The position numbers were made by a program, and so were the translations under genes. The notes beneath the pieces were generated by a model, which searched no databases, had not been told where the DNA came from, and was given only the letters and a program-made list of their open reading frames with translations. 64,000 nt of DNA from Halicephalobus mephisto (lineage: Eukaryota; Nematoda; Chromadorea; Rhabditida; Panagrolaimidae), in contig SWDT01000005.1 of assembly GCA_009193035.1 (NCBI GenBank), positions 620,001 through 684,000 of the forward strand, written 5' to 3'. Position 1 is the first letter of the stretch, and each line of letters starts with the position of its first letter. Shown here piece by piece: positions 1 to 11,083 of the stretch.

Positions 1-339
1 TTCATCCCCATTTGTGTAATCATTCACCACTACTATCTATTTTATAAGTTTGCAACTATGTCCAAACAACTTAGTTAAACTTCGTCACAGTACTAGATCT
101 TTTCTATATCCCTTGGTAAATTGGAACAATCAGTTTTTATTATAAATAAAGAATTATATATATTTATCATTTTTCTAGATACTCGACAAATACAAAGATT
201 TCTGCTTTCATTTCTGTTATTGATATCTTTTCATCAATCTACGGATATTACTTCTGTAACTAATTAATCATTTTTAATTTTCTGATTATCCTGAATACGG
301 TTTTCAGCATTCAGAAATCATATTAGATTTAATTAATTA

Positions 340-340
340 A

Positions 341-410
<70 letters not shown>

Positions 411-420
411 ATTATTATTA
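340..420. repeat. (ATT)n microsatellite
   Basis: A nearly pure run of TTA/ATT trinucleotides of about 80 bases, ending roughly 30 bases before the putative start codon of the fucosyltransferase-like gene. Confidence 0.95.
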
Positions 421-448
421 AATTCCTTCTGAATACGGTTTTTCAAAA

Positions 449-1951
449 ATGCATAAATTTCGTCGGAAATTTGTACTTTTTCTTTTAATTTTACCAATTT
501 TACTTTTTATTTATTTTTACAACGAAAACCGTAATGTTAAGAAAGTGCTTATCGTACTAGAACCAAGGAATCCGAATTTGGTTGATTTTTATGAAAGAAA
601 ATTCGAGAAATTTATTTTTTCTCTCAACAGCAATGGATGTGCTGACCTTGGAAATCAGATGTTCAAGATAGCGTCGCTTTACGGAATCGGACTTCATCCG
701 AACGTCAACAGAACTCCAGGGTTGAATGAACCTATATATTGCCTCAGGCAGTACATCAGGGAATTTTCCATGACATTCCCTAATGTTATAAAACTGATTA
801 AATTCGATGTAGGTTTTATTAAGAATTATATTGTTGTACAAGTTAGAAATGAATACTATTAGGGTATTATTTCAAAACAAATTTCTAAGACATGAATTTT
901 GGATTTCATTTATAGAAACTTAGACTTGATTGTGAAAAATTCTAAAATTTTGGAATTACTATGGTACTAATTCACTAAGGAATAATACACACAAAAATAG
1001 ATATATAGTACATAATGTATGAACATATTAAAACAAGGCTGAAGTATGAGATACATTAGATCGATGTATTGATACTGTTAGGACCGCTGAATCCAAGATA
1101 ACATGAGGACTAGCATACTCCGGAGAATAGTTATCATTAATATTTAGCAACCTGTAGTAGAATATAAAACGGAACTTTAAACTTTCAGGATTTAAAAAAC
1201 AAAAAAGTCGCAGAAGTCAAGTTTGAAACTCGAACGTACGGAAATTTAGAAATGTAAAGTTTTATTTTAAAAATAAATTTTATGTTTTATTTTTAGAATC
1301 CACGATATCCCGAATAAATATTTGGTTGTTAATGGTGGATATTTCCAAAGATTCAGATACTTTAGTCACATCATGGATGAAATCCGCCAATTGTTCGACT
1401 TTCATCCGAAAATAAAATCTGAAGTTGAACAATACGGGACTCAGTTATTCAAGTTCGACAAATTTTCATACAAAATGTGTATCCACATTAAAGAGAAGAA
1501 TTTTATCGAAGACCGATTACTACAAACAAAAACCGAATTTTTGATTCCAGCAATTGCAACTGTGAGGAACTTTATTCTTCAGAAATACTCCAAAATACAC
1601 ATCTCATTGGTCTTCTTTACTGACGATGAGAAATTCGTCAATTCGTTCAATTTTTCAAAAGAATATTATTCGGACTTTTACCGACCAAAATTAACTTCTC
1701 GAGGAGCAGCTATGTACTTCGGAGTCAGATACTGCGATTCTCTATTGATATCTGCCGGTGAATCCTCATTTGCGTCTTGGATAGGTCTTCTGATGCCGAC
1801 AGGAAAGGATATTTTTTATAATCGCCGTGGTTCTAACAACGTTGCTGAAGATGTCGGAGAAGATCATGTCGATTACGAAAGATACCCAAAGCATTGGAAC
1901 AGTCTCGAATTGATTGAATCAAATAATACTGTAGTTATTAATAATAGGTAG
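449..1951 (+). CDS. GT11 alpha-1,2-fucosyltransferase-like protein, probably inactive
   Basis: The family comprises Golgi type II membrane enzymes moving fucose from GDP-fucose to galactosides, and it is expanded in nematodes. Exon 1 (449-808) encodes a short cytosolic tail, a hydrophobic anchor (residues ~8-24) and CADLGNQMF (residues 64-72), matching the family GLGNQMF motif. Exon 2 (from 1297, after TTTTTAG) encodes the GT11 core, including a GGYFQ block, SLVFFTDDEKF and SAGESSFASWIG. Two oddities: where active enzymes carry HxRRGDF this copy reads HIKEKNF (1484-1504), removing the arginines and aspartate of the GDP-fucose site; and the likely donor after 808 leaves phase 0 while exon 2 needs a two-base carry-in, giving a stop. 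A donor at 751 restores the phase but removes a conserved-looking stretch. It may be a pseudogene or lack an unseen middle exon. Confidence 0.6.
985..1080. repeat. Dispersed ACACAAAAAT-type repeat, copy 1
   Basis: A short AT-rich block starting ACACAAAAATAG and holding near-palindromic TACATAATGTA and GATACATTAG-like words. It belongs to the same degenerate family as the blocks near 2052, 4440 and 33562. It lies in the intron of the fucosyltransferase-like gene. Confidence 0.5.
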
Positions 1952-2051
1952 GGTTTTGAAAGATGTAAAGAAATCCAATTTTCGAAAAGTAATAAATTAT
2001 TTATCTTGTCATGGATATATTTTGCTATCTTGAAATTCAGAATCAGGTATC

Positions 2052-2205
2052 ATTGACACACAAAAATAGTTCTAATGTACCAGTACATAAGTTGAGCATA
2101 ATGTATAAGTGCATCATCCCAATGTATCGGTACATTGAATATAATCTATCTGACACATCAAAGCTGTTTTAATGTATTCCCACACTGTACACAATGTACC
2201 GGTTT
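2052..2205. repeat. Dispersed ACACAAAAAT-type repeat, copy 2
   Basis: Begins ACACACAAAAATAG and is rich in TACCGGTACATTG-like self-complementary words (AATGTATCGGTACATT, GTACACAATGTACCGG). Family resemblance to copies near 985, 4440 and 33562 suggests a small non-autonomous element. Confidence 0.55.
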
Positions 2206-2345
2206 TTGTTTGTTCAAGTTTAGTTTCTTTAAAAAAAGCTGTCCGAGAGGATCTAGTACTCTGACGAAGTTTAACTAAGTTGTTTGGACATAGTTGCAAA
2301 CTTATAAAATAGGTAGTAGTGGTGAATGATTACACAAATGAGGAT

Positions 2346-2844
2346 GAATTTCGTAATTCATCAAGTTGATACACGCCATACAGTATGACGTATCTTTTTC
2401 TGAAGGTATTCAACATCAACTTATTTTTACACTCATAATCTCCTCGTTATTATATATTAATACTATTTAATATTGTCATTTACTCAGAATTCAACTGAGA
2501 TTCATATGTCAGAAATTTGAGCAAAAGTGTGATTTAATGATTTTTACACTTGCCCTATATAATTTTGAGAAATTTTCGTTTATAATCATTTAAAGAAAAA
2601 TCTAACGAGTATTTGAAATAAGCAAATGAAATCCGAAGTTGATAGACTGAAAATCGAAGAACAATTTTAGATGTTTTTTGATATTTGGATGTTGAATTTT
2701 GAATAAATGACGATATTAAATAGTCTTAATATATAATAACGAGGATATTTTGAGTGTAAAAATAAGTTGATGTTGAGTACCTTCAGAAAGATATCGCAGG
2801 AAATTCATACAGTACATGTCAATTTGATGAATCACGGAATTTTA
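2346..2844. repeat. Foldback/MITE-like element with ~150-base inverted arms
   Basis: Arms at ~2346-2495 and ~2691-2844 are reverse complements at roughly 85-90 percent, sharing for example TCAACATCAACTTATTTTTA and CCTCGTTATTATATATTAA. The ~195-base spacer shows no coding potential. It abuts the right arm of the inverted-repeat unit ending at 2348. Read as a single strand it would form a long hairpin. Confidence 0.8.
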
Positions 2845-3220
2845 TTTTTTGTAATAACGAATCATCATTACAGTTTACGTGTTTTTAGTTCAGTGCAAAC
2901 AACGTGTTAATTAAATCTCCTCAAAGTGCTTGATCCTCTCAGACAGCCTATTTTAAAACTTGAATCCATTATGGATTGAAAGGGATTGTTTTCAATCAGG
3001 CGGAAGATGAACGGTGGTGTCAATAACTTGTTTGGCCTCAAATCCCCGGTTCGATTTGAGTTCATTTTCTTGTCACGAAGCAGTATCGTTCTATTTTGAT
3101 TTCGATGCATTTTTATTGACTATTCGGGGATTGCGAGACAAGGAGATTATGACTGGTTTACCTGACTCCGCATAAATTTGCAAATCCTGAAAATCGGTTT
3201 ACTCAAATCAAAGATTAGCA

Positions 3221-6200
3221 ATGGACAAAGTCTTCGAAGTCCTCAATAACGTCGGAGCCGGCATGATGAGTCGTTGGTCCAAATCTGTCACCAATTGGAC
3301 TTGTATCTGTATCGCCAGCAGCGTTGCTTTCCTGGAATCCATCCATAGGAATTCCATTGAACCTACAGTATGGCCATATATGAAAAAAGTGAGTTTTTCA
3401 TTTGCTGGAGATCTGTAAAGGATTCTGAGATCTTCTGGAATCTAGTAAAAGTTGTTAAAATTTAGGGAATCTTACGGAAGTTTCTGGAAGTATTTAGAAT
3501 TTTGTGGAGGTTTACAGATCCAGTGGAAGCTTCTGAAATCTTGTAGAATCTCGTGGAAACTTTTAGAATGTTCCAGAGTCCAATAAAAATGTTAAAATTT
3601 AGGGAATTTCGTAAAAGCTTCTGAAGGTTTTGTGGAATTTCGTAAGTCTCCAGAATCCAGTGAAATCCGCTGGAACCTTGTAGAATCTCCTTTCGACCTT
3701 TGTAACCTTCCAGAATCTCGTAAAAATTTCTAAAACTAACATCTGAAATCCCAAATTCTAAAATTTTCCAAAAATTCGTGTTAAAACAACTTCGTGAAAA
3801 AATTGATTTTTATAGTACTGTGATTTTTTACTAAAATTTTATTTCAGCTAGATCTTGATGCTTCTGAATCGGAATTTGGATACATCCAAGCCGGTCAAGC
3901 CTTCACAAATGCCCTTGCTTCGGTGTTATCTGGATGGATGGCAGATAGGATCTTCGACACTCGACCCCAGTTGATCATCGGAAATTTCATCGCAATTATC
4001 GCCGTTTTCGCTTATTTTTTCGTAGAATTTGACTTTACAAGTACCACAGGATTATTCATTACTTATAACCTCCTGATGGGGGTTGCGTTTGGATTCTTAA
4101 GTGTCTACCGTACATTCATCGCAATGGAAACAAAAGAACACGAAAGATCGAGAGGATTCGGAATTGTTTTGATGGCAGAAGCTATGGGATTACTTTTCGC
4201 TTCTTGTAAGTTTATTTTAAAAGTATTGAGTCCAAAATGTGTAGTGTGCATGAGTTAGATGAATAACGTTCATGGTGAGTATAGAGTAAGTCGTAGATCG
4301 TACAACAGAAGAATAGGAAAGCAAATAAGACTTGAATATGAACGTTTTGAGTCTCATTTTATATCTTACTATTGACCGTTAGGTATTGAGAATAAGTAGT
4401 CTTTAAAATCATGTTAGTCACTGTATCATCTGGTATTCTCATAAAGTACGGTAAATGGTATGTAATGTATAGATGCGTCAAAATGACTCTGATATATCGG
4501 ATACATTATATTCCATGTATTGATATATTAAGTGTAATATCGATAAATCGAGTGCAATGTATCTAATACATCAGAGTCGTTTTAATATATCAATACACTA
4601 AGCACAATGCACCGATATCATAGTTAATATACCGGTACATTGAATGCAATGCATCGATATATTAGAATCATTTTTGTGTAGTAATAGAACGTTCATGGTG
4701 AGTATAGAGTAAGTCGTAGATCATACAATAGAAGAATAGGAAGGCAAATAAGACTTGAATATGAACGTTTTGAGTATCATTTTATATCTTGCTATTGACC
4801 GTTAGGTATTAAGAATAAGTAGTCTTTAAACTCATGTTAGGCATTATATCCCACAGGTTCCAACAAAAACATCAATGAATTTACAGTGATCCAACTAGCG
4901 GCTTCTTTGCTGACGTACCCTGGATGGAAGTCGATTTTCTTGATCCATGTGAACATCTACACTTCGCCCGTCATCCTGTCCCTGGTCGCTTGTTTGTTCG
5001 GCTACATCTGCTTCCACTTTTCCTTCAGCGGTAAATTAGGTACTTCGAAATCCTCTCAGCCGAGTGTTTCATCGATTGAGAAGAATTTTGATTTGAAATC
5101 TGATTTGCCCCAGAAGGAACCCAGATCTTACGACAAAGTAGCTTTTGTCGTTCTCATCATGGCCAAAATCGGAACAGGATTAATCATGATCACGTTTACT
5201 TCGATCACGACCCTGTATGCGATGAACGTTTTTGCATGGACAAGTCGGGAATTTGTGATTTTCCAATCTTCTTTGATGATTGCCAACGGCGTCGTTTCAA
5301 TGCTCATCGGCCTTGGTTACGTGTTTTTCAAAATTGACAGAAAATTATTTAATAATTTTGGGTAAATTAAATTATTCAAAAAACTGCTTAATTTATTTTT
5401 TCAGAATATCCGAAAGAGATTACATAATATTTAGTTTTATTTTATTTTTTATTTTCTTCATTATTACATATCCATGGTGGTTCATCGAAGAAACAATTCC
5501 GTATTTCCATCCAAGCGATGAAGTCCCCGTGTTTAATCGTGGGTTTTTATTACAAAATTACAATCCTGTGGAAATCTTTAACAATCTAAGAACAGATTCT
5601 GCAGGTTTCCAGAATTTTTGAAGTTCTAAGAACAGATTCTGTGAAAATTTCTAGAATCTAAGAAAGAATTTTAGAAGTTTCTAGAATCATTGAAAATTTA
5701 AGAATGGATCTCGTAGAAGTTTCTAGAATCTTTAACAATCTATGGACAGATTCTGTAGAAACTTAGAATCCTTAGAAATCTATAGGGAAATTTCAGAACC
5801 TTCCAAAATCTAAGAAAAATTTTTTAAGTTTCTAGAATCATTGAAAATTTAAGAATGGATTCTTTAGAAGTTTCTAGAATCTTTAACAATCTAAAACCAG
5901 ATTCTGTAAAAATTTCTAGAATCTAAGAAAAATTTTAGAAGTTTCTAGAATGTAGTAAAAGATTTTGGAGCTTTTTAAAATCATTTGGAAATTTTTAGAA
6001 TTTCGTTGAACTTTCTACAATTTTACATTTCATAGATTATAAAATTTTGTAAAAACTTCAAAATCAAAGTTGAAACTTCTGGAATTTTCTAAAATCACTG
6101 AATTTTTAAGGAAAAATTCCAAAATTCAGAGAAATATTTTGAAACTTTAAAATTTTTGAAAACAAACATTTTAAATTTTGAATTTTAGAAGTTTCTAAAA

Positions 6201-6734
6201 AGTCCTCCTGAGACAATTTTATAAAAAGTTAAAATTTTTATAACAATGTACTTTGTTAAAATATGGATTATTTAAGGAACGATGTCCTTAATCCTCGTGG
6301 AGTCGACGAATTCGACGGATCAGTTTGTCGGATGCAATGTGGACTACGAGTGGTGTCAGTTCACTCCTCGAGTCGATGTTTATCTCTACAATTTGTGTCT
6401 ATTCCTGGCTTCTGGATTAGCTTTGCCTTTGATAAACTTAAATCTCGATATTCTTCTTTCGAAAGTCCTCGGACCTATCAACCAAGGCATCCAACAAGCA
6501 GTTTTCAACGTTGCTGGATTGATGGTGAACATTTTTGGTCCTCTTGCATTTACGTAAGTTTTTGAAAAAATCTATTTTTTTATTTTTTGTTTTTTCAGAG
6601 CCGTGTATGAAGCCACTGGACCGATCCTTTTGTGGATTTTCGAAATAATTATCTCCGGTGGATGTCTCGCGATGATGGTCGTTTTTTACAAAAGAATGAT
6701 ATCCTTCACTCAGAGATCCATGGAGCAAAAATAA
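3221..6734 (+). CDS. MFS transporter, MFSD8/CLN7-like
   Basis: A major facilitator superfamily membrane transporter resembling the lysosomal MFSD8/CLN7 group. Six exons in consistent phase: 3221-3388, 3848-4205, 4857-5361, 5405-5604, 6277-6553, 6599-6734 (547 residues). It shows a first membrane span after residue ~25, the MFS loop A motif GWMADR, the GYIQAGQAF helix, an ERSRGFG stretch before helix 5, and a C-terminal half with LGPINQG and several more spans, ending RSMEQK. The substrate is not predictable. Intron 2 carries a duplicated segment and a dispersed repeat. Intron 4 (672 bases) is a tandem array that repeats the coding end of exon 4, so the exon 4/5 junction is the least certain. 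No reading-frame damage is seen. Confidence 0.85.
3389..3847 (+). repeat. Intron 1 array of TTCTRGAA-like words
   Basis: The intron is built from degenerate direct repeats of words such as CTTCTGGAATCT, GTTTCTGGAAG and CAGAATCTCGT. TTCnnGAA words recur every 20-40 bases. The same word family recurs in many introns of this window. Confidence 0.6.
4265..4430. repeat. Intronic direct repeat, left copy
   Basis: About 165 bases repeated at 4688-4853 with roughly 93 percent identity, starting AACGTTCATGGTGAGT and ending CATGTTAG plus a CACTGTATC-like tail. The two copies flank a dispersed ACACAAAAAT-type repeat inside intron 2 of the MFS gene. Confidence 0.9.
4440..4680. repeat. Dispersed ACACAAAAAT-type repeat, copy 3
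   Basis: The central 240 bases between the two intronic direct repeats contain GATACATTATATTCCATGTA, ACCGGTACATTGAATG and an ATTTTTGTGT end, matching the same family as copies near 2052 and 33562. Confidence 0.6.
4688..4853. repeat. Intronic direct repeat, right copy
   Basis: Second copy of the 4265-4430 block. It ends three bases before the splice acceptor used by exon 3, so the duplication may involve the 3' end of the intron itself. Confidence 0.9.
5610..6200 (+). repeat. Intron 4 tandem array of TTCTAGAATC words and exon-derived units
   Basis: Repeats of AAGTTTCTAGAATC and of AATCTTTAACAATCT plus ACAGATTCTG. The second word also forms the last coding bases of exon 4 (near 5574-5604) and recurs near 5728 and 5877. 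The array therefore contains pieces of the exon end and splice donor. Confidence 0.75.
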
Positions 6735-6754
6735 CCGAAAAAAATAAAAACAAA

Positions 6755-7150
6755 AAAAATGGTTCTTAGGACGAAAATTTCATAAATTTGACTCCTAAAA
6801 TGAAAATTCAAAAAATCTAGATCCTGAAACGAAAATTCAAAAAACATTGTTCCTAGGACGAAAATTTCATAAATTTGACTCCTGGAACGAAAACTTTTCG
6901 AATCTAGATCTTGGAACGAAAATTTTATAAATTTAGTTCCCGAAACGAAAACCCAAAACATATGGCTCCTAGGACGAAAATTTTATAAATTTGGCTCCTG
7001 AAACGAAAACTCAAAAAACATGGCTCCTGGGAAGAAAACTCAAAATACATGGCTCTTGAAACGAGAATTTCATAAATTCGACTCCTGAAACGAAAATTCA
7101 AGAAATATGGCTCCTGGAAAGAAAACTAAAAAATCTAGATCCTGAAAGGA
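6755..7150. repeat. Tandem array, ~28-base sub-unit
   Basis: Alternating sub-units built on CTCCTGAAACGAAAATTCAA and CTCCTAGGACGAAAATTTCA, more than ten copies, starting about 20 bases after the stop codon of the MFS gene. The unit shares the ACGAAAATT core found in many repeats of this window. 7151-7420 holds no recognisable feature. Confidence 0.85.
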
Positions 7151-7424
7151 ATATTTTCTTTAGGATCATTTGGTTTGTTGAACTGCGGGTGAATAGTTGG
7201 TAAATTAAAAAATTAATAAAATTTTGATCAGTGTTATTCGTGTCAAGACCATTAATTTTAATTTTTCTTATATGATAAAAGTCAAAAAAATGTAAAATGA
7301 AAATCTTTGATCCTATTACGAATAAAATTTACTTTTTTGGTCACGAATTTAGTTATTTTGTAAAAGTAATTAAGAACAAGATTATCCTCATTTTAGGAAG
7401 GTGTTTTTTGAGATTAAAGAAAAC

Positions 7425-7660
7425 TGGGTTCGTGACCGAGGAATGAACCGCAAATCACGCGTCAGGTCCCCGAACCCGGATTTGCGAGGATACAGACCGA
7501 GGGATTAGTAAAGTAAAAAATTGGTTTTGTAGCAAAATTATATTTTGTTTTTTATAATTGTTAAATCGTGGTGAGACTTCTGGTTCATGTGGAAATGAGA
7601 AATAAGTACAAAATTGATTTACTGAAGCCAGAAGCACGAGATACAAAACTTTAATAATTA
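7425..7660 (-). repeat. Possible LTR-like fragment
   Basis: The minus strand contains ATCTCGTGCTTCTGGCTTCA followed by an AT-rich stretch and a GC-richer tail near 7430-7500. A related block with the same ATCTCGTGC start lies on the minus strand at 29590-29700, where it also carries AATAAA. The pair looks like degenerate long terminal repeat material. No flanking direct repeat is identified. Confidence 0.3.
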
Positions 7661-7670
7661 TTACGTAATC

Positions 7671-7760
7671 AAGTTACCGTATTTCCTCTAAAATAAGTCC
7701 TCCTCTTAAAATAAGTCCCCCTTAGGGGGTGATTGAAAAAAATAAACCTTGGATAATATC
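7671..7760. repeat. MITE arm (TACCGTATTTCCTCTA family)
   Basis: Begins TACCGTATTTCCTCTAAAAT and holds two AAAATAAGTCC words. A complete hairpin copy with both arms lies at 29444-29530; here only one arm is preserved. 7761-8824 otherwise holds only AT-rich sequence with nothing I can name. Confidence 0.7.
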
Positions 7761-8824
7761 TTATGATATTCGAAAAAAGTGAATTTCGGAAGAACTAACA
7801 TGAACCAAAATTTAAAAAAGGTTAAAAGTGTAATTTTACTGAATTTATTTCTGGCTGTCAATTCATTTTTTTACTAGAAAGTGTGTAATATCGACGATTT
7901 TAGGGGATATAATTAGTAACAGTATAATTTGCACAAGAACTGAAATATTTTCTAAAATGAATTTTTAGCGAGAATTTCCTTGATTTTGATCAAATGTTTC
8001 TATTTTATAGACCTTGATATTCTTTTTACCTCTAGCTAAACCAAAGTTGCCCAGTATTAGAAAATAAAGTACTTTTATTTTTTCAAAAAATGAGAAATCA
8101 GTGCACATTCTAGAAGTATAATACTTTAATTCATGTTGGTGATGATGCACTCGCTTGTCTCGAAGACCATAATATCTAATTTGTTCATTGGTCAACATCC
8201 TTTTCAAGCCTTAATCTTATAAAAACTTTACTTAGTATTCTAATTAGAAATATTTTCAAGGGCAATTTTCAATTCAATAGGTCAAATAATCGAAAAGTAA
8301 TTTAATTTAAAGCTGATCAAAGGTTCGAAAAATCTTTAAAAAATTCGTCATCTCCACGGAATATCAAATGTTTGAAATTGTTGTCAAACATGGCAACTAT
8401 ATTGATTATTGAATTGTTTTCTCAGCCAGAATTTAAATAAATATGACACAATAGTGTTTTTTTTTCAATTTCTCAGGGATTCAGATAAAAGTTTCGAAAT
8501 TTTAGCGTCAATTCTGAGGAAGAATTGTAGGTTTCTATGTATGATTTGTGTTTACTAGTGGTAACCTATTTTTTTACTAATACTCATTTTTATCATAAGA
8601 TGGAGAATACTAGAAAAATACCATAAATGCATATTTTTTCTAAGAATTTATAAATAAAAACATTAATTGAAAATTGTTGGTTGAGGATTCTGAAGCACTT
8701 ACCAACTGGGCGGTGCTTGCTGTTTCTACATTAGTAATTGAAACTACTTTAACCTTTAAAACTATAATTACACAAGTATATAACAAAGTCAACTATCTAC
8801 TTTGATAATTCACAATAAGGAAAA

Positions 8825-10291
8825 ATGAACACTTTCCTGTTCAATCCCGATTATATGGCTAAATATTACAACTGTTCTGGAAGGACCTATGACGAATGGA
8901 AGGCACTTGGAAATCCAAACATTGTCGTGGGCATTATCTATGCCGTCCCCGGATTCATCTACTGGACTGTACTAATTCCATTTCTGATTGTGTTTGCCAA
9001 ATCCGATTTCATGCAATATTCTTGTTACAAGGTTAGTAAAATCCATGCGATTATTTCATGCATATGTTGCATATTTCAGATAATGTTTGTTCTCGGACTC
9101 ATTGACTGTCTCGAGCTTCCAGTCGCAGGTTTCTACTGTGGATACGGAGCAGCCGTTGGGATGGTCTACTGTATGGCCCCAACGATGAACTACATTTGCG
9201 GGTGTATTCTCATGGCCTGTTGGTGTGGTGGATCCATGGCCTGTGTGCTCCTCGCCCTTAACCGCTGCATTGACCTAATCAACCCACAACTCGGAAAAAA
9301 TCTTTTCGCCGGGAAAAAAACCGTCATTTGGCTAATGCTTCCAATCGCTTATTTTTCTTACATCTTCTTCTTTCATGCCCCAACGGTCTTCAACTCGAGT
9401 ATACATGCCTTATTCTCTGATCCTTTTGTCGGTACCCCTGAGAGACATGGCCTTCTCGACGACGAACATGTAAGTTATCTTGTATGTTTCCTTGCATTCT
9501 TACTTTATGATTACAGTACCCATATATATTTCATTCAATCCACAATACTGTCCTTGTCATTGTCCTCCCTGCTCTTTATGCCTCCTTGTTTATTCATCTG
9601 TCAGTGAAAGCTGCTCAATCACATAATCGAATTAAGATGAGTAAAATCCAGAGACAAACATTTCTCCAATGCACCTTGATCTGTATCACAACCTTCATTG
9701 GCGCTGGAATCTACGTAATCTTTTTTATTTAAAGAAAAACGAACATTGGGTTACTACGACGAGTAGGTATAAGGAAGAGTGTTTCCGTTTTGAGAGTTTA
9801 TCAATGAGTTTCTTCATTTTTAACTGCAATGACATCTCGTTGTTTTTACGGCAAAATATAATAACATAGATAAGCATCTGAAGATGCCAGATTTACAGAA
9901 GTTAACGAAAGTAACATCATGTTTATCTAAGTTTGAATGATAGAAGAAAGTGGAACTGATTATAGAATTTCTAGAACGGAAACCTACTACCTTACAACCA
10001 CTTGTAGAAATAACTCGTAGTTGACTTTTGTGTTTTAACTATTGCTTCTAATTCTAGGTCTGTCTGCAATTCTTCCCGACTCCAATATGGATCATCGTCT
10101 TTGGACACACTGCCTGGCAGCTGAGTCATGGAGCTGCTGGGATCTCCTATGCATTCTTGAATCCAACAATGAGAAAAGAATTAGTTAAAGTCTTTCGTCC
10201 CAAGACAAATGTAGTTCCAAGCACAGGAGCTTGGAGTACAGTAAAACCTACAGTTTCTGAGTATCCCCAATCCACTACCATGAATTATTGA
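8825..10291 (+). CDS. Serpentine receptor class T (SRT) GPCR
   Basis: A nematode seven-transmembrane chemoreceptor of the SRT class, expected in chemosensory neuron membranes; the ligand is unknown. Four phase-0 exons give 342 residues: 8825-9031, 9080-9469, 9517-9714, 10058-10291. Family marks: an N-terminal YNCSG sequon followed by an EW pair, SCYKIMFVLGLID across the first junction, a cysteine- and glycine-rich third helix, LALNRC after it, SKIQRQTF before helix 6, and QFFPTP then AWQLSHG in helix 7 with a terminal FLNPTMR. The start gives the expected N-terminus. Introns 1 and 2 are 48 and 47 bases; intron 1 is in frame without a stop, so retention would add 16 residues. The gene looks intact. 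Confidence 0.93.
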
Positions 10292-11083
10292 AATTTCAAC
10301 ATTGAATTTCTCAGAGTATGTTGATGACAATCTCGTGACAAAAAACAGTTTATAATAGTTGTATCAGGATGTATTTTGCAAGAAGAAAGGATAAATTCAA
10401 TGAACTGCTTGTCAAATTACTTGGAAAACAAGAAAAAATAGATTATTTTCTACACTTTGTAACATAATATCAAGTACTTTTGAAAATTGTAAAAAAATAA
10501 ATCATTAGTTTGCCAAAAAGCAATTTGTGTACAACAATGATCTTCTAAACTTTTCTGTCAATTGTGGACAGGTAAATTTTGATATTCTTTAGAATCTGCT
10601 TCATTGAATACTTGTACAAATTTAAATTGCTTAAATTCCAACTCAGGTCAAAAAAATTCTTGCAAACAGCAATTAAAGCATTATGTCGTGGACCCTGACG
10701 TAGTCCACATAGTCCTAATCGCTAAAGTGGAGGAACAATCCTTTATTCACGTACAGAAAAAAACATAAATAGTTCAATTCTAGGGGACAATAGGATAATA
10801 TGGGTGATGAACATAATACGACATGTTAGGGCCTTAATACCTGCCACGCATGAGATAAAAGTTTGTCAGCTTCCTTACATACTAGGAGTTTGAGCATCAC
10901 TCGACTTGCCCTCAGAGGCTAATGGACTTCTGTAGCTCTCGGGGAATTTCGTGTCGGAACCAGTTTCGCGTTCCGCGACATTCAAAATAATTCACAGCAT
11001 CGTTATGATTACAGAATTTCTACCTTACTTTCTGCGAATCATCTGTTTGGATCAGAATAATAACATAAAGGAGTTTCTCAACA
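10292..11083. other. Intergenic, no gene seen
   Basis: AT-rich sequence downstream of the SRT gene, with AATAAA near 10496 as a plausible polyadenylation signal. No open frame shows family resemblance. Confidence 0.6.

Larger units (their letters stand above)
1..2348. repeat. Inverted-repeat unit enclosing a fucosyltransferase-like gene
   Basis: Bases 1-100 and 2249-2348 are reverse complements of each other with about four mismatches in 100. The left arm may continue beyond the window. The ~2.15 kb between the arms holds the GT11-like gene, an ATT microsatellite and two copies of a dispersed ACACAAAAAT-type repeat. No transposase is visible between the arms. It could be a non-autonomous element that captured a gene or an inverted segmental duplication of the flank; I cannot tell which. 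Confidence 0.8.

Noticed and set aside
557..841. 94-codon open frame on the minus strand
   Set aside because: It lies wholly opposite the fucosyltransferase-like exon, which explains its openness; no family resemblance of its own.
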